From the NCBI RefSeq assembly GCF_900111675.1, contig NZ_FOHO01000011.1, positions 1 through 64,000 of the forward strand: a stretch of DNA of 64,000 nt, in the 5' to 3' direction. The position numbers and the translations under genes were made by a program. Below are positions 25,557-33,852 of this stretch, one piece after another; the stretch's first letter is position 1; each line of letters begins with the position of its first letter. The notes beneath the pieces are model-generated. The model was given only the letters and a program-made list of their open reading frames with translations, had not been told where the DNA came from and did no database searches. This DNA is from Paracoccus homiensis (GTDB lineage: Bacteria; Pseudomonadota; Alphaproteobacteria; Rhodobacterales; Rhodobacteraceae).

Positions 25557-27148
25557 GCATGCCGCCCGTGTCCGACCGGGTCATGAACCTGTGCCACTTT
25601 CTGACGCTGAATGCGCGCCGTCTGCCCGATGCGCCCGCCCTGATTCACGGCGATGCGACAACCAGCTGGTCGCAGATGCAGGCCCGCGTGGGTGCGTTGG
25701 CCCATGCGCTGATCCATGACTATCAGGTGGCCAAAGGCGATCGCATTCTGGTGCAATCCGCAAACTGCCTGCAGATGTTCGAAACCATGTTCGCCTGTTG
25801 GCGCGCGGGTGCGATCTGGGTGCCCGCCAATTTCCGTATGTCGCCGTCCGAGATTGCGTGGCTTGCGCAATCATCAGGTGCGCGGGTGATGTTCTGTGGG
25901 GCTGAATTCGATGCCCATGCCAGCGCCTGCGCAGAGTTCGTGGAATTTGTCATTCCGATCGGCGCCTCGCCCCGCGGCGCCGATCACGACGCGCTGATCG
26001 CCCGGCATATGGGGCAAAACCCGTCAGAGGCTGCCGTGGCGCGCGACGATCCGGCGTGGTTCTTCTACACCTCGGGGACGACGGGCCGGCCAAAGGCGGC
26101 GGTGCTGACCCACGGCCAGCTGGCTTTTGTCATCACCAACCATCTGTGCGACCTGATGCCCGGCACGACCGAAGTCGACGCCTCGCTGGTGGTCGCGCCT
26201 CTGTCGCACGGGGCAGGCATCCACCAGCTGACGCAGGTGGCGCGTGGGGTGCCGACGATCCTGCCAGCGGGCGACCGTTTCGATCCGGCGCAGATCTGGG
26301 CACTGGTCGAAAAATATCGGGTGACGAACATGTTCACCGTCCCCACCATCGTCAAACTGCTGGTCGAGGACGCATCGGTAGATCACTTCGATCACACCAG
26401 CCTGCGCTATGTCATCTATGCCGGGGCGCCGATGTATCGCGCCGATCAGATCCGCGCGCTGAACAAGCTTGGCCCGGTGCTGGTTCAGTATTTCGGCCTG
26501 GGCGAGGTGACGGGCAATATCACGGTTCTGCCACCCGCCCATCATTCCGTTGATGACGCCGCAATGCGCATCGGCACCTGCGGGCTGACGCGTACGGGCA
26601 TGCAGGTGCAGGTTCAGGACGCCCAAGGCGAGGAATTGCCCGCCGGGCAGACCGGAGAGATCGCCGTCATCGGCCCCGCCGTCTTTGCCGGATATCACGA
26701 CAACCCACAGGCCAATGCCAAATCCTTTCGCAACGGCTGGTTCCTGACGGGCGATCTGGGCCATATGGACGAACAGGGTTTTCTGTATCTGACCGGACGC
26801 GAGTCCGACATGTACATATCTGGCGGGTCAAACATCTACCCGCGCGAGATCGAGGAAAAGCTGCTGACCCATCCCGATCTGGCCGAGGTGATCGTTCTGG
26901 GCGCCCCCGATCCGGTCTGGGGTGAAACCGGCCTGGCGGTCTGTGTCGCCCGCGCGGGACGTGATCCCGATCCCAAGGCGGTTCTGGCATGGCTCGCGCC
27001 CCATATCGCGCGCTATAAACTGCCCAAACGGCTGCTGATCTGGGATGCGTTGCCGAAATCGGCCTATGGCAAAATCACCCGCAAGATGATCCGACAGGCG
27101 CTGATCGAGCGCGGCGAATGGCCCGACGCCACCGCCAAGGCCGGTTAG
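25553..27148 (+). CDS. Acyl-CoA synthetase (AMP-forming)
   Basis: Class I adenylate-forming ligase, 531 residues. The phosphate loop FFYTSGTTGRPKAAV is at about residues 168-182; YFGLGEVTG is the adenine-binding motif, YLTGRESDMYISGGSNIYP the hinge region, and KSAYGKITRK near the C-terminus holds the catalytic lysine. It makes an acyl-CoA from the imported carboxylate for the preceding thiolase. Long-chain and aryl acids cannot be told apart by eye. Confidence 0.88.
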   Translation: MSMPPVSDRVMNLCHFLTLNARRLPDAPALIHGDATTSWSQMQARVGALAHALIHDYQVAKGDRILVQSANCLQMFETMFACWRAGAIWVPANFRMSPSEIAWLAQSSGARVMFCGAEFDAHASACAEFVEFVIPIGASPRGADHDALIARHMGQNPSEAAVARDDPAWFFYTSGTTGRPKAAVLTHGQLAFVITNHLCDLMPGTTEVDASLVVAPLSHGAGIHQLTQVARGVPTILPAGDRFDPAQIWALVEKYRVTNMFTVPTIVKLLVEDASVDHFDHTSLRYVIYAGAPMYRADQIRALNKLGPVLVQYFGLGEVTGNITVLPPAHHSVDDAAMRIGTCGLTRTGMQVQVQDAQGEELPAGQTGEIAVIGPAVFAGYHDNPQANAKSFRNGWFLTGDLGHMDEQGFLYLTGRESDMYISGGSNIYPREIEEKLLTHPDLAEVIVLGAPDPVWGETGLAVCVARAGRDPDPKAVLAWLAPHIARYKLPKRLLIWDALPKSAYGKITRKMIRQALIERGEWPDATAKAG

Positions 27149-27153
27149 CCACG

Positions 27154-27990
27154 ATGCTGACCCATCCCGGCCCTGCCGATCCGATCCGCATTCTGGACAC
27201 ACCCTGCCATGCGCATCGTCTGGACCTGACCTTGAAATCGGGCAGGCCGCTGCACGAGGCGATTGTCCAGGCCGTGCACCGCGCGGGGTTTTACGCCGCC
27301 TGGCTATGGGTCGCGGAAGCCCATTGCGACCAGCTGTCCTATGTCATCCCCGGTCCGCCGCCCGGCGATGGCCGCGTGGCCTTTTACAGCGACACCTATG
27401 TCCTGAGGCCGCAGGAAGATACCCTGCCCTGCATCGCCGCGATGGGGCTGCATTTGGGCAAGGGCGCTGATGGTGCGGATATTCACGCGCATGGGCTGTG
27501 GACCGATGCACAGAGCAGGACCCATATGGGCCATCTGCGAGCTGAACAGACATATCTTGCGCGGGACGTGCAGATCACCGGCTGGGGTATAGACGGCGCC
27601 ATTTTCCAGCGTGTGCCGGACCCCGAAACCGGCTTTGATCTGTTCACGCCTCGCCGGACCGAATTGACACATAGCGGCGGCCAGCCAGCGCGCCTGCTGC
27701 GCCTGCGCCCACATCTGGACCTTGCCTCAACGCTTGGCGGCCTGATCGCGCCCCATTCGACCGTCATGGGGCTGGGCAGCCTGATCGGCGCGCAGTTTCT
27801 CGGAGCGCCATCCCTGCCCCCACCAGCGACCGAGATTGTCATCCTTGAACACGCCGCACCGCGCCTGCGCATCGCCGCGGTCGCGCGGGACGGCAGTCCG
27901 CGCCAAGGCTGGCTATCGGGCGAAAATCCGATATGCATCACCGCAGAGCTGCTGGCGGTCGATCCTCCCCCGCGACATTCCTCCGCGTGA
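27154..27990 (+). CDS. Tandem PPC/DUF296-domain protein, function unknown
   Basis: 278-residue protein. The first half (about residues 20-165) resembles a PPC (DUF296) domain: LHEAIVQAVHRAGFYAAWLWV, then GADIHAHGLWTDAQSRTHMG with histidines arranged as in the metal-binding members, then GHLRAEQTYLA. The second half (about 190-270) looks like a degenerate second copy (TEIVILE, LRIAAVARDG, LSGENPICITAELLAVD) without the histidines. No signal peptide. It lies five bases after the synthetase gene, so it is part of this catabolic operon. The catalytic role is not known. Confidence 0.65.
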   Translation: MLTHPGPADPIRILDTPCHAHRLDLTLKSGRPLHEAIVQAVHRAGFYAAWLWVAEAHCDQLSYVIPGPPPGDGRVAFYSDTYVLRPQEDTLPCIAAMGLHLGKGADGADIHAHGLWTDAQSRTHMGHLRAEQTYLARDVQITGWGIDGAIFQRVPDPETGFDLFTPRRTELTHSGGQPARLLRLRPHLDLASTLGGLIAPHSTVMGLGSLIGAQFLGAPSLPPPATEIVILEHAAPRLRIAAVARDGSPRQGWLSGENPICITAELLAVDPPPRHSSA

Positions 27991-28084
27991 CGTTGGGCCC
28001 ATCACGGCTTGCACCTGTTCGGTGATACGGATCGAAGAATTGGGAGTGCCGTGGCAATACGGGCCCACAGGCAAGACCGGCGGA

Positions 28085-29602
28085 TTACCTGGCGCGGGGA
28101 CGCCCTGCCGTCCGGGCGGATCGCACAAGCCACTCTTTCCAGGGCAACAGGGTCGCCGCCAGTAGCAGCGCCGCGGCGGCCAGCAGGGCCGCGCTGCCCG
28201 GGCGTGAAAGAAAGACGGTCGGATCGCCGCGCGACAGCAGCATCGCCCGCCGGAAATACTCTTCCAGCATCGGGCCCAGCACGAAGCCGATCAGCATCGG
28301 CGCCGGCTCGAACCGGAACAGCCGCAGGACATAGCCGATCACCCCGAATATCAATGTTGCCCAGACATCGGTCAGCGAATTCGAGATGCCGAACACACCG
28401 ACACAGATCAGCACGATGACCGTTGGATACAGATAGTAATGCGGTACGCGCAGCAGGCGAACCCAGATGCCGATCAGGGGGATGTTCAGGATCAGCAGGA
28501 AGATGTTGCCAAAGACGAAACTGACGACGAGCCCCCAGAACAGGTCCGGATGGTCGGCGATCAACCGAGGGCCGGGGGTGATACCGTGGATCATCAAGGC
28601 GCCCAGCATCAGCGCCATCGTGGTCGAACCCGGAATGCCCAGGGTCAGGGTCGGGATGAAGGCCGTCTGCGCGGCCGCATTGTTCGCGCTTTCGGGAACG
28701 ACCACGCCCTCGATCGCGCCCTTGCCGAACTGCGCACGGTTTCGGTTCAGGCGCTTTTCCAGCGCATATCCGACGAAACTTGCCACCGTCTGGCCCGTTC
28801 CCGGAAGCGTTCCGAAGAAGGAACCGATCGCAGATCCGCGGAGTGCGGGCATGATGCTGCGCAACCACTCGGCCCCTGTTGGCAGCAACCGTCCGGTCAA
28901 CCCCGCCCCGGCATAGCTTTGCGTTGCGCCGCGCAGCGCCACCATCACCTCGGATATGCCGAACAGCCCCATGGCGACCACGACAAGCGAGACCCCGTCC
29001 CGCAATTCCTGAATGCCGCCGGTAAAGCGGGTCTCGCCCGAATTCACATCAATCCCGATCGTGCCCAAAAGAACCCCCAGACAGACCATCATCAATCCGC
29101 GCACCGCCCCCGAGGAGCTGACGATAGAGGCCGCGACAAGCCCCAGCACCATCACCGAAAAATACTCGGCCGGCTGGAAAAGCAGCGCAAATTCCGCAAG
29201 CCTCGGGGCCAGCAGGATCATCACCACGACCCCGAACATGGCGCCGAACATCGAGGCCATCGCTGTCGAGAAAAGCGCAACCCCCGCCCGGCCCTGCTGC
29301 GCCATCGGATACCCGTCAAGGCAGGTCACCGAGGCCGACGGGGTTCCGGGAATATTCAGCAGGATCGACGCGATCGACCCGCCATATTCGGCACCGTAAT
29401 AGACGCCCGCCAACATCACCAGCGCGGTTTCGGGCGGCAGGTAGAAGGTCACCGGCAGCAGCATTGCGACGGCAGCCAACGGCCCGACACCGGGCAGGAC
29501 ACCGATGAACGTCCCCAGAAACACGCCGACAAAGCAATAGATCAAATTCTGTGCCGTGGCGGCGGTCGCAAGCCCTACCGAAAGATTTGCCAGCAGATCC
29601 AT
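28085..29602 (-). CDS. tctA: Tripartite tricarboxylate transporter large permease (TctA)
   Basis: 505-residue membrane protein with about 11-12 hydrophobic segments. TctA signatures: GVLPGVGPLAAVAMLLPVTF and LAGVYYGAEYGGSIASIL in the N-terminal half, a second LPGTGQTVASFVGYALEKR, and TLGIPGSTTMALMLGALMIHG. It imports a carboxylate presented by TctC. The ATG at 29602 is one base beyond the TctB stop. It converges on the PPC gene across a 94-bp gap with no clear terminator. Confidence 0.9.
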   Translation of the reverse strand: MDLLANLSVGLATAATAQNLIYCFVGVFLGTFIGVLPGVGPLAAVAMLLPVTFYLPPETALVMLAGVYYGAEYGGSIASILLNIPGTPSASVTCLDGYPMAQQGRAGVALFSTAMASMFGAMFGVVVMILLAPRLAEFALLFQPAEYFSVMVLGLVAASIVSSSGAVRGLMMVCLGVLLGTIGIDVNSGETRFTGGIQELRDGVSLVVVAMGLFGISEVMVALRGATQSYAGAGLTGRLLPTGAEWLRSIMPALRGSAIGSFFGTLPGTGQTVASFVGYALEKRLNRNRAQFGKGAIEGVVVPESANNAAAQTAFIPTLTLGIPGSTTMALMLGALMIHGITPGPRLIADHPDLFWGLVVSFVFGNIFLLILNIPLIGIWVRLLRVPHYYLYPTVIVLICVGVFGISNSLTDVWATLIFGVIGYVLRLFRFEPAPMLIGFVLGPMLEEYFRRAMLLSRGDPTVFLSRPGSAALLAAAALLLAATLLPWKEWLVRSARTAGRPRAR

Positions 29603-29603
29603 G

Positions 29604-30044
29604 TTACAGCCCTCGAATGGCGACAAGCGGGATGCCCAGCCCCGTGATAAAGACCAGCCAGACCGCCGCCGAAACACCGACGGACAGGATCAACCTGTGC
29701 GGCCAGCGAAATTCGGGAATGACCAGACCCGTGACGATGACCGCGATCGCGGTGGCGGGCAGAACGCCCGTCAGCGGGGTCAGAAAGGCAAAGGCCGCGA
29801 CGCCACTGACGACACCCAGAACAGCCCACGGGTCCCCCCGCCGGACATCGCGCGGCGCCCGAAGGCCATCGACCAGTGCGACCAGCGACAGAAGGCACAG
29901 CAGACCGCCGACCAGCAGCGGAAAGGCCCCGGGGCCCATCCGGCGAAACGACCCCAGATCAAGCGATGTGGCCGCGCCGATGGCAAAGAAAAGCCCCGCC
30001 ATCAGCATCAGGATCGGCCCAAGATGCACGATCAGACCTCGCAT
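29604..30044 (-). CDS. tctB: Tripartite tricarboxylate transporter small permease (TctB)
   Basis: 146-residue protein with four hydrophobic segments, matching TctB size and topology (MLMAGLFFAIGAATSLDLGSF; GPGAFPLLVGGLLCLLSLV). It overlaps the preceding BMP-family gene by 13 bases and is followed by tctA after one base, so all four genes form a tight operon. Confidence 0.85.
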   Translation of the reverse strand: MRGLIVHLGPILMLMAGLFFAIGAATSLDLGSFRRMGPGAFPLLVGGLLCLLSLVALVDGLRAPRDVRRGDPWAVLGVVSGVAAFAFLTPLTGVLPATAIAVIVTGLVIPEFRWPHRLILSVGVSAAVWLVFITGLGIPLVAIRGL

Positions 30045-30970
30045 CGGGCGTCCTTGGGTGAAAACTCGGCACCCTCATATATGTCCGAAATCGTGATGCG
30101 GCCTGCGCGAATGTCCGCCGCTGCGGCCTTGACCGCGTCGCGGGCGGCATCCGGGACCGCCTTGCCAAGGCTCAATGCGACCACATCCCCTTCGCCAAGG
30201 CCGAATTCGACAATCTCGGGCGGGGTTCTGCCTGCGACCATGTCGCGGATCGCCCATTCGACGCCGATATCGATCCGTGCAAGGGCGGACGCGACAAAAA
30301 CCTGCGGGTCGTGCTGGACCCAGTCCAGCGCATTGCCGATCTGCCAGATATTTCCGGCGCGACAGGCGTCGATCGCACCCTGTCTGGCATCGTTCAGCAT
30401 CGTGAAGATGATATCCGCACCCGCCGCGATCTGTGCCCCGGCCCAGCCGCGCGTGACGGTGCTGTCGTCCTGTGTGCCGCAGAAACCGGTCAGAACGGTG
30501 ACCTGCGGGGCGGCATGGTTCACCCCGGCGACAAAGGCCGCACGACCTTTCAGACCGGGACGAACCCGATGCCCCGACAGGTGGCCCACGATACCGCTGC
30601 GCGTCAGATTGGCCGCCAACACGCCGGCCAGAAAGGCGGAATCTTCCTGCCGGACATCATAGCTTGCAAGGTTCGGCCCGGTCCTGTTGCCCTGAATGAT
30701 CGCAAAGCGCTTGTCGGGACAAAGCGCGGCGACCTCTGGCGTGGCGATGTCCCCCTGGCCGCCAATGAAGATCAGACCGTCGACCCCGGGCAGCACTTCT
30801 GCCAGGCGCGTTCGGATCTCATCCTGATCATAGGCCACGCCCGATACGATATGGATATCCGCGACGCCCGCCTGTCCGGCGCGCTCGGCACCCGAAAAGG
30901 CGCTGGCGTTGAAGCCGTTATCCTGAACTTCTCCGACGAAGAACACGGCGATACGCATCAGGCCGCTCAT
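30032..30970 (-). CDS. BMP-family binding protein without signal peptide
   Basis: 312-residue homologue of the basic membrane protein/PnrA family, normally exported lipoprotein receptors for nucleosides or related ligands. The fold is recognisable from VFFVGEVQDNGFNASAFSG, DGLIFIGGQGDIATPEV and EDSAFLAGVLAANLT. Yet the chain begins MSGLMRIAVFFVGEVQDNGF, directly with strand one, with no signal peptide or lipobox. The start is fixed by an ATGA overlap with the tctC stop. A cytoplasmic ligand-binding role seems likely. It sits between tctC and tctB, an unusual insertion in this operon type. Confidence 0.7.
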   Translation of the reverse strand: MSGLMRIAVFFVGEVQDNGFNASAFSGAERAGQAGVADIHIVSGVAYDQDEIRTRLAEVLPGVDGLIFIGGQGDIATPEVAALCPDKRFAIIQGNRTGPNLASYDVRQEDSAFLAGVLAANLTRSGIVGHLSGHRVRPGLKGRAAFVAGVNHAAPQVTVLTGFCGTQDDSTVTRGWAGAQIAAGADIIFTMLNDARQGAIDACRAGNIWQIGNALDWVQHDPQVFVASALARIDIGVEWAIRDMVAGRTPPEIVEFGLGEGDVVALSLGKAVPDAARDAVKAAAADIRAGRITISDIYEGAEFSPKDARCEV

Positions 30971-31929
30971 TCCGAGACCGCCATGACCAGTGGTGTCCAT
31001 TGTTTCAACTGCGCTTCGACATAATCGCTGAAACCGTCACTGGTTTTGGGTTCGCGGATGATACCCCAATTATCGAACTGCGCCTGAACATCCGCCATTT
31101 TCATCGCTTCCTGTAACGCGGTATCAAGCGTTTCCCGGATATCGTCGGGCACGCCCTTGGGGGCACTGACGCCCAACCAGTTCTCGGCAACAATGTCATA
31201 GCCGCTTTCGACGAAGGTCGGCACATCGGGCAAGGACGCGATGCGCTGTGGTGCCGACACGGCCAGCGGAATGGCCGTTCCTTCCTGAACGGACGGCAGA
31301 TTTTGCGGAACGGCGTCGAACATCAGCGGCACGACACCGCCCATGAAATCAAGGCGCATCGGCCCGGACCCCTTGTAGGGGATGTGGAACAATTCGGATC
31401 CGGTCTCGTCCTGAAATTGCTGGGCAATGATATGCCCCCACGAACCGACGCCGGAACTGCCATACTCGAACAGACCCGGATCGGCCTTCGCCATCTCGAT
31501 AAACGCGGGCAGGTCGCTGACCCCGACAGAAGGGGACGCGAACAGCCCAAGGTGAACCGTCCCGACATAGGTCACGTGGTCGAAATCCGAAATCGGATCA
31601 TAGGTCGTGTCCGGAAACCGAACCGGGGCGACGCTGAACGGCGTCAGGTTCGACAGCATCAGCGTATAGCCGTCAGGCTTGGCCTGCGCCAAGGCCGAGG
31701 CCGCGACCGTTCCCGCCGCGCCCGGCTTGTTCTCGACGACGAATTGCATTCCCAGACTGGCCGACAGCTTTTCCGAAAGAAGCCGTGCCACAAGATCGGA
31801 CGATCCGCCGGGCGGGAACGACACAAGGATGCGGACGGGTCGTTCGGGCCACGCGGCCTGCGCCAGTGTCGGCAGGGTTGCCGTTGCGACCGTAGCGGCG
31901 CTTGCGATAAGCAGTAGTCTGCGCTTCAT
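30967..31929 (-). CDS. tctC: TctC/Bug-family periplasmic receptor
   Basis: 320-residue tripartite tricarboxylate transporter receptor. The signal peptide ends at AQA near residue 25, and the mature protein opens AWPERPVRILVSFPPGGSSD, the conserved Bug ligand loop; VENKPGAAGTVAASALA and PDGYTLMLSNLTP follow as in the family. First gene of the operon with BMP, tctB and tctA. Its leader contains palindromes that probably bind the divergent RpiR regulator. Confidence 0.88.
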   Translation of the reverse strand: MKRRLLLIASAATVATATLPTLAQAAWPERPVRILVSFPPGGSSDLVARLLSEKLSASLGMQFVVENKPGAAGTVAASALAQAKPDGYTLMLSNLTPFSVAPVRFPDTTYDPISDFDHVTYVGTVHLGLFASPSVGVSDLPAFIEMAKADPGLFEYGSSGVGSWGHIIAQQFQDETGSELFHIPYKGSGPMRLDFMGGVVPLMFDAVPQNLPSVQEGTAIPLAVSAPQRIASLPDVPTFVESGYDIVAENWLGVSAPKGVPDDIRETLDTALQEAMKMADVQAQFDNWGIIREPKTSDGFSDYVEAQLKQWTPLVMAVSE

Positions 31930-31949
31930 CGGATTACCTCTCTGGTTAT

Positions 31950-32210
31950 GGAACCACAGTTTCAGAAGTCCGAGCATGGGCAAAAGAAAAGAAACCTTGG
32001 TTTCATATCTGATGCCAATAGAAACCGCAGTTCCTTGCAAGCGTGCGCAACCCTGCACCGAACTGAGCGCTTTTTGGGCAACAAACAAACACCTTGCGGC
32101 GTGAAAATCCCCGAATCACGCGAAACGCGCCGGAAGGTGACCGGCATCCCGCAATCTTCTTGCCAATGACTGCCTGCTGCCCCAAAGAAGTCATATGGAA
32201 CCACAGTTTC
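31950..32210. promoter_or_regulatory. Four copies of a 14-bp palindromic operator (RpiR/tctC region)
   Basis: GGAACCACAGTTTC at 31950-31963 and 32197-32210 (inside an 18-base direct repeat, 31947-31964 and 32194-32211), GAAACCTTGGTTTC at 31991-32004 and GAAACCGCAGTTCC at 32021-32034. All fit GRAACC-nn-nGKTYC, a palindromic consensus. One copy lies 20 bases upstream of the tctC start; another overlaps the first codons of the RpiR gene. This suggests RpiR represses both directions. Confidence 0.7.
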
Positions 32211-33052
32211 ACGACCACCCTCCGACGGCCTTCCTGTCACGTATCAGGTCCGCCCTGCCCGAACTGCACCGCGCCGAACGCAAGTTGGGCAGCTTTCTTC
32301 TGGATTTTCCGGGGGATCTTGCTTCCTATGATGCGCAGGAACTGGCGCGGCTCAGCGGGGTTTCCAAGGCCACGGTATCGCGGTTCGTGCGCCGCATCGG
32401 GTTCGACAATTATGAAACCGCCCGCCGGGCCGCGCGGGACGAACGGCAGACCGGATCACGCCACTTCCTTGCCCATGCCGAGGATATCCCCCCCGAAAGC
32501 CAGCTATCGGTCAGCATTCAGGAAGAGATGGCGAATATCGCCTGGACATTCGACCGCATCGACACAGCCGAGCTGGAGGCATTGGCCCAGGCCATCATCT
32601 CGGCCCGGCGCGTGTGGCTTGTGGGCTACCGCATCAGCCGGGTCTTTGCCGATTATCTGTACTGGCAATTGCTGAAGGTAGTTCCTTCGGCCTCGATCAT
32701 TCCGCAGGCTGGCGAAAGCCTTGGCGAATACACTGCCGAGATGACCTCCGAAGATGTCGTCATCATCGTCGCGCTGCGCCGCAAGGCGGCCAATACGCTG
32801 CCGCTGATCCAGGAATGTGCAAGGCAGGCCGCCCAGACCGCGCTGATCACCGATGAGGGCAGCCAGCCGGACGATCGCGCAAGGTGGCATTTTCGCGCCC
32901 GCATCGAAACCAGCAGCCCGCAATTCAACCATGCCGCCGTCATGTCGCTGTGCCACCAGATCGTGACGCGCACGACGCTGAAGGCCGGGCAAAAGGCGCG
33001 CAACCGGCTGCGCCTGATCGACGAAGCGAATGAACGTCTGGGCGAGGTCTGA
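32195..33052 (+). CDS. RpiR-family transcriptional regulator
   Basis: 285-residue regulator: N-terminal helix-turn-helix (about residues 15-90, DAQELARLSGVSKATVSRFV) and C-terminal SIS sugar-phosphate-binding domain (about 130-260, RRVWLVGYRISRVFADYL, SEDVVIIVALRRKAANTL). The start codon lies inside one of four palindromic sites, so binding there would block its own expression. It is divergent from the tctC operon and is the obvious controller. The inducer is unknown. Confidence 0.88.
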   Translation: MEPQFHDHPPTAFLSRIRSALPELHRAERKLGSFLLDFPGDLASYDAQELARLSGVSKATVSRFVRRIGFDNYETARRAARDERQTGSRHFLAHAEDIPPESQLSVSIQEEMANIAWTFDRIDTAELEALAQAIISARRVWLVGYRISRVFADYLYWQLLKVVPSASIIPQAGESLGEYTAEMTSEDVVIIVALRRKAANTLPLIQECARQAAQTALITDEGSQPDDRARWHFRARIETSSPQFNHAAVMSLCHQIVTRTTLKAGQKARNRLRLIDEANERLGEV

Positions 33053-33221
33053 AGGTCGCCCGGCGCCATTTCAACGCGACAGGACCGCTCGCAGCTTTGT
33101 GTGCCTGATCGCGAAAATTTCCGGCCAATGGCTGTAATGAATACCCCTTGCGGAACGAAGTGGGCTGTGGGCTCGGCGCAATAGGCCGGTTCCCGCGTGC
33201 TACAATATCAAGGGATCTCTC

Positions 33222-33641
33222 ATGCACCTCTCCGTCAAGATCGCGCTTCTGGCGATCCGCGTTTCCTTTGGCCTGTTTCTGCTGGTCTGGGGCCTCAACA
33301 AATTCGTGAACCCCGAGGGCACCTCAGGCATCTTCGCAAAATTCTACGGGATCGAAGGCCTGGGCGCCGCCAGTTCGATGATCGCGGGTGGATTGCAGGT
33401 CGCACTGTCGGTGGCGATCATCCTGGGGCTATTCAAAACCATCACCTACGGCGCGGGCTTGGCCATCCACGCTGTTTCAACGCTGGCGACCGCCAGCCAC
33501 ATCCTGCTTCCGCTGGCAGAGGGGTCCAATCTGCTGTTCATGGCGGGCCTGCCGATCCTTGGTGCGATTTTCGGGCTGTTCGTCGCGCGCAGTGACGACA
33601 CACTTCTGGCCTTGGACAATATCAGAACCGCAAAAGCCTAG
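33222..33641 (+). CDS. DoxX-like small membrane protein
   Basis: 139-residue protein with four hydrophobic helices (about residues 8-25, 48-68, 73-92, 100-120), resembling the DoxX family by SFGLFLLVWGLNKFVNP near the N-terminus and conserved small residues. Members have been tied to redox and thiol stress, but no specific activity can be read here. It appears to be a single-gene unit: 169 bases separate it from rpiR, and a strong hairpin follows. Confidence 0.6.
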   Translation: MHLSVKIALLAIRVSFGLFLLVWGLNKFVNPEGTSGIFAKFYGIEGLGAASSMIAGGLQVALSVAIILGLFKTITYGAGLAIHAVSTLATASHILLPLAEGSNLLFMAGLPILGAIFGLFVARSDDTLLALDNIRTAKA

Positions 33642-33657
33642 CGGCAGCGCAACTTCA

Positions 33658-33703
33658 GCGGGCCGCATCAATGGCGGCCCGCGATTCCATCCATTTTTGG
33701 TGT
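33658..33703 (+). terminator. Rho-independent terminator after the DoxX-like gene
   Basis: Perfect 9-bp stem GCGGGCCGC / GCGGCCCGC (33658-33666 and 33674-33682) with a 7-base loop, then GATTCCATCCATTTTT. It lies 17 bases after the stop. Confidence 0.7.
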
Positions 33704-33781
33704 GACGAAAAATTCGGGCAAGATCCGGAATCCGCGAAATGCCTTCCGAATCAGGGGATTCTTGCGCCTGATTATCTCCAG

Positions 33782-33836
33782 TTGACAAAATTTTGACTCC
33801 TCATAAATTACGTTTGGTCTGACAAAAAGGACAGAC
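33782..33836 (+). promoter_or_regulatory. Promoter of the second TRAP operon with inverted repeat
   Basis: TTGACA at 33782-33787 and TAAATT at 33804-33809 with a 16-base spacer, in AT-rich sequence 45-70 bases before the dctP start. Just downstream GTCTG-10-CAGAC (33817-33836) overlaps the likely transcription start, a plausible repressor site. No regulator gene is adjacent to it except RpiR, whose palindromes it does not resemble. Confidence 0.5.
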
Positions 33837-33852
33837 GAAACGGGAGGGGAAT

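Noticed and set aside
27991..28084. GGGCCC-containing inverted repeat as a terminator between the PPC and tctA genes
   Set aside because: The arms are widely spaced with mismatches and no T-run follows on either strand.
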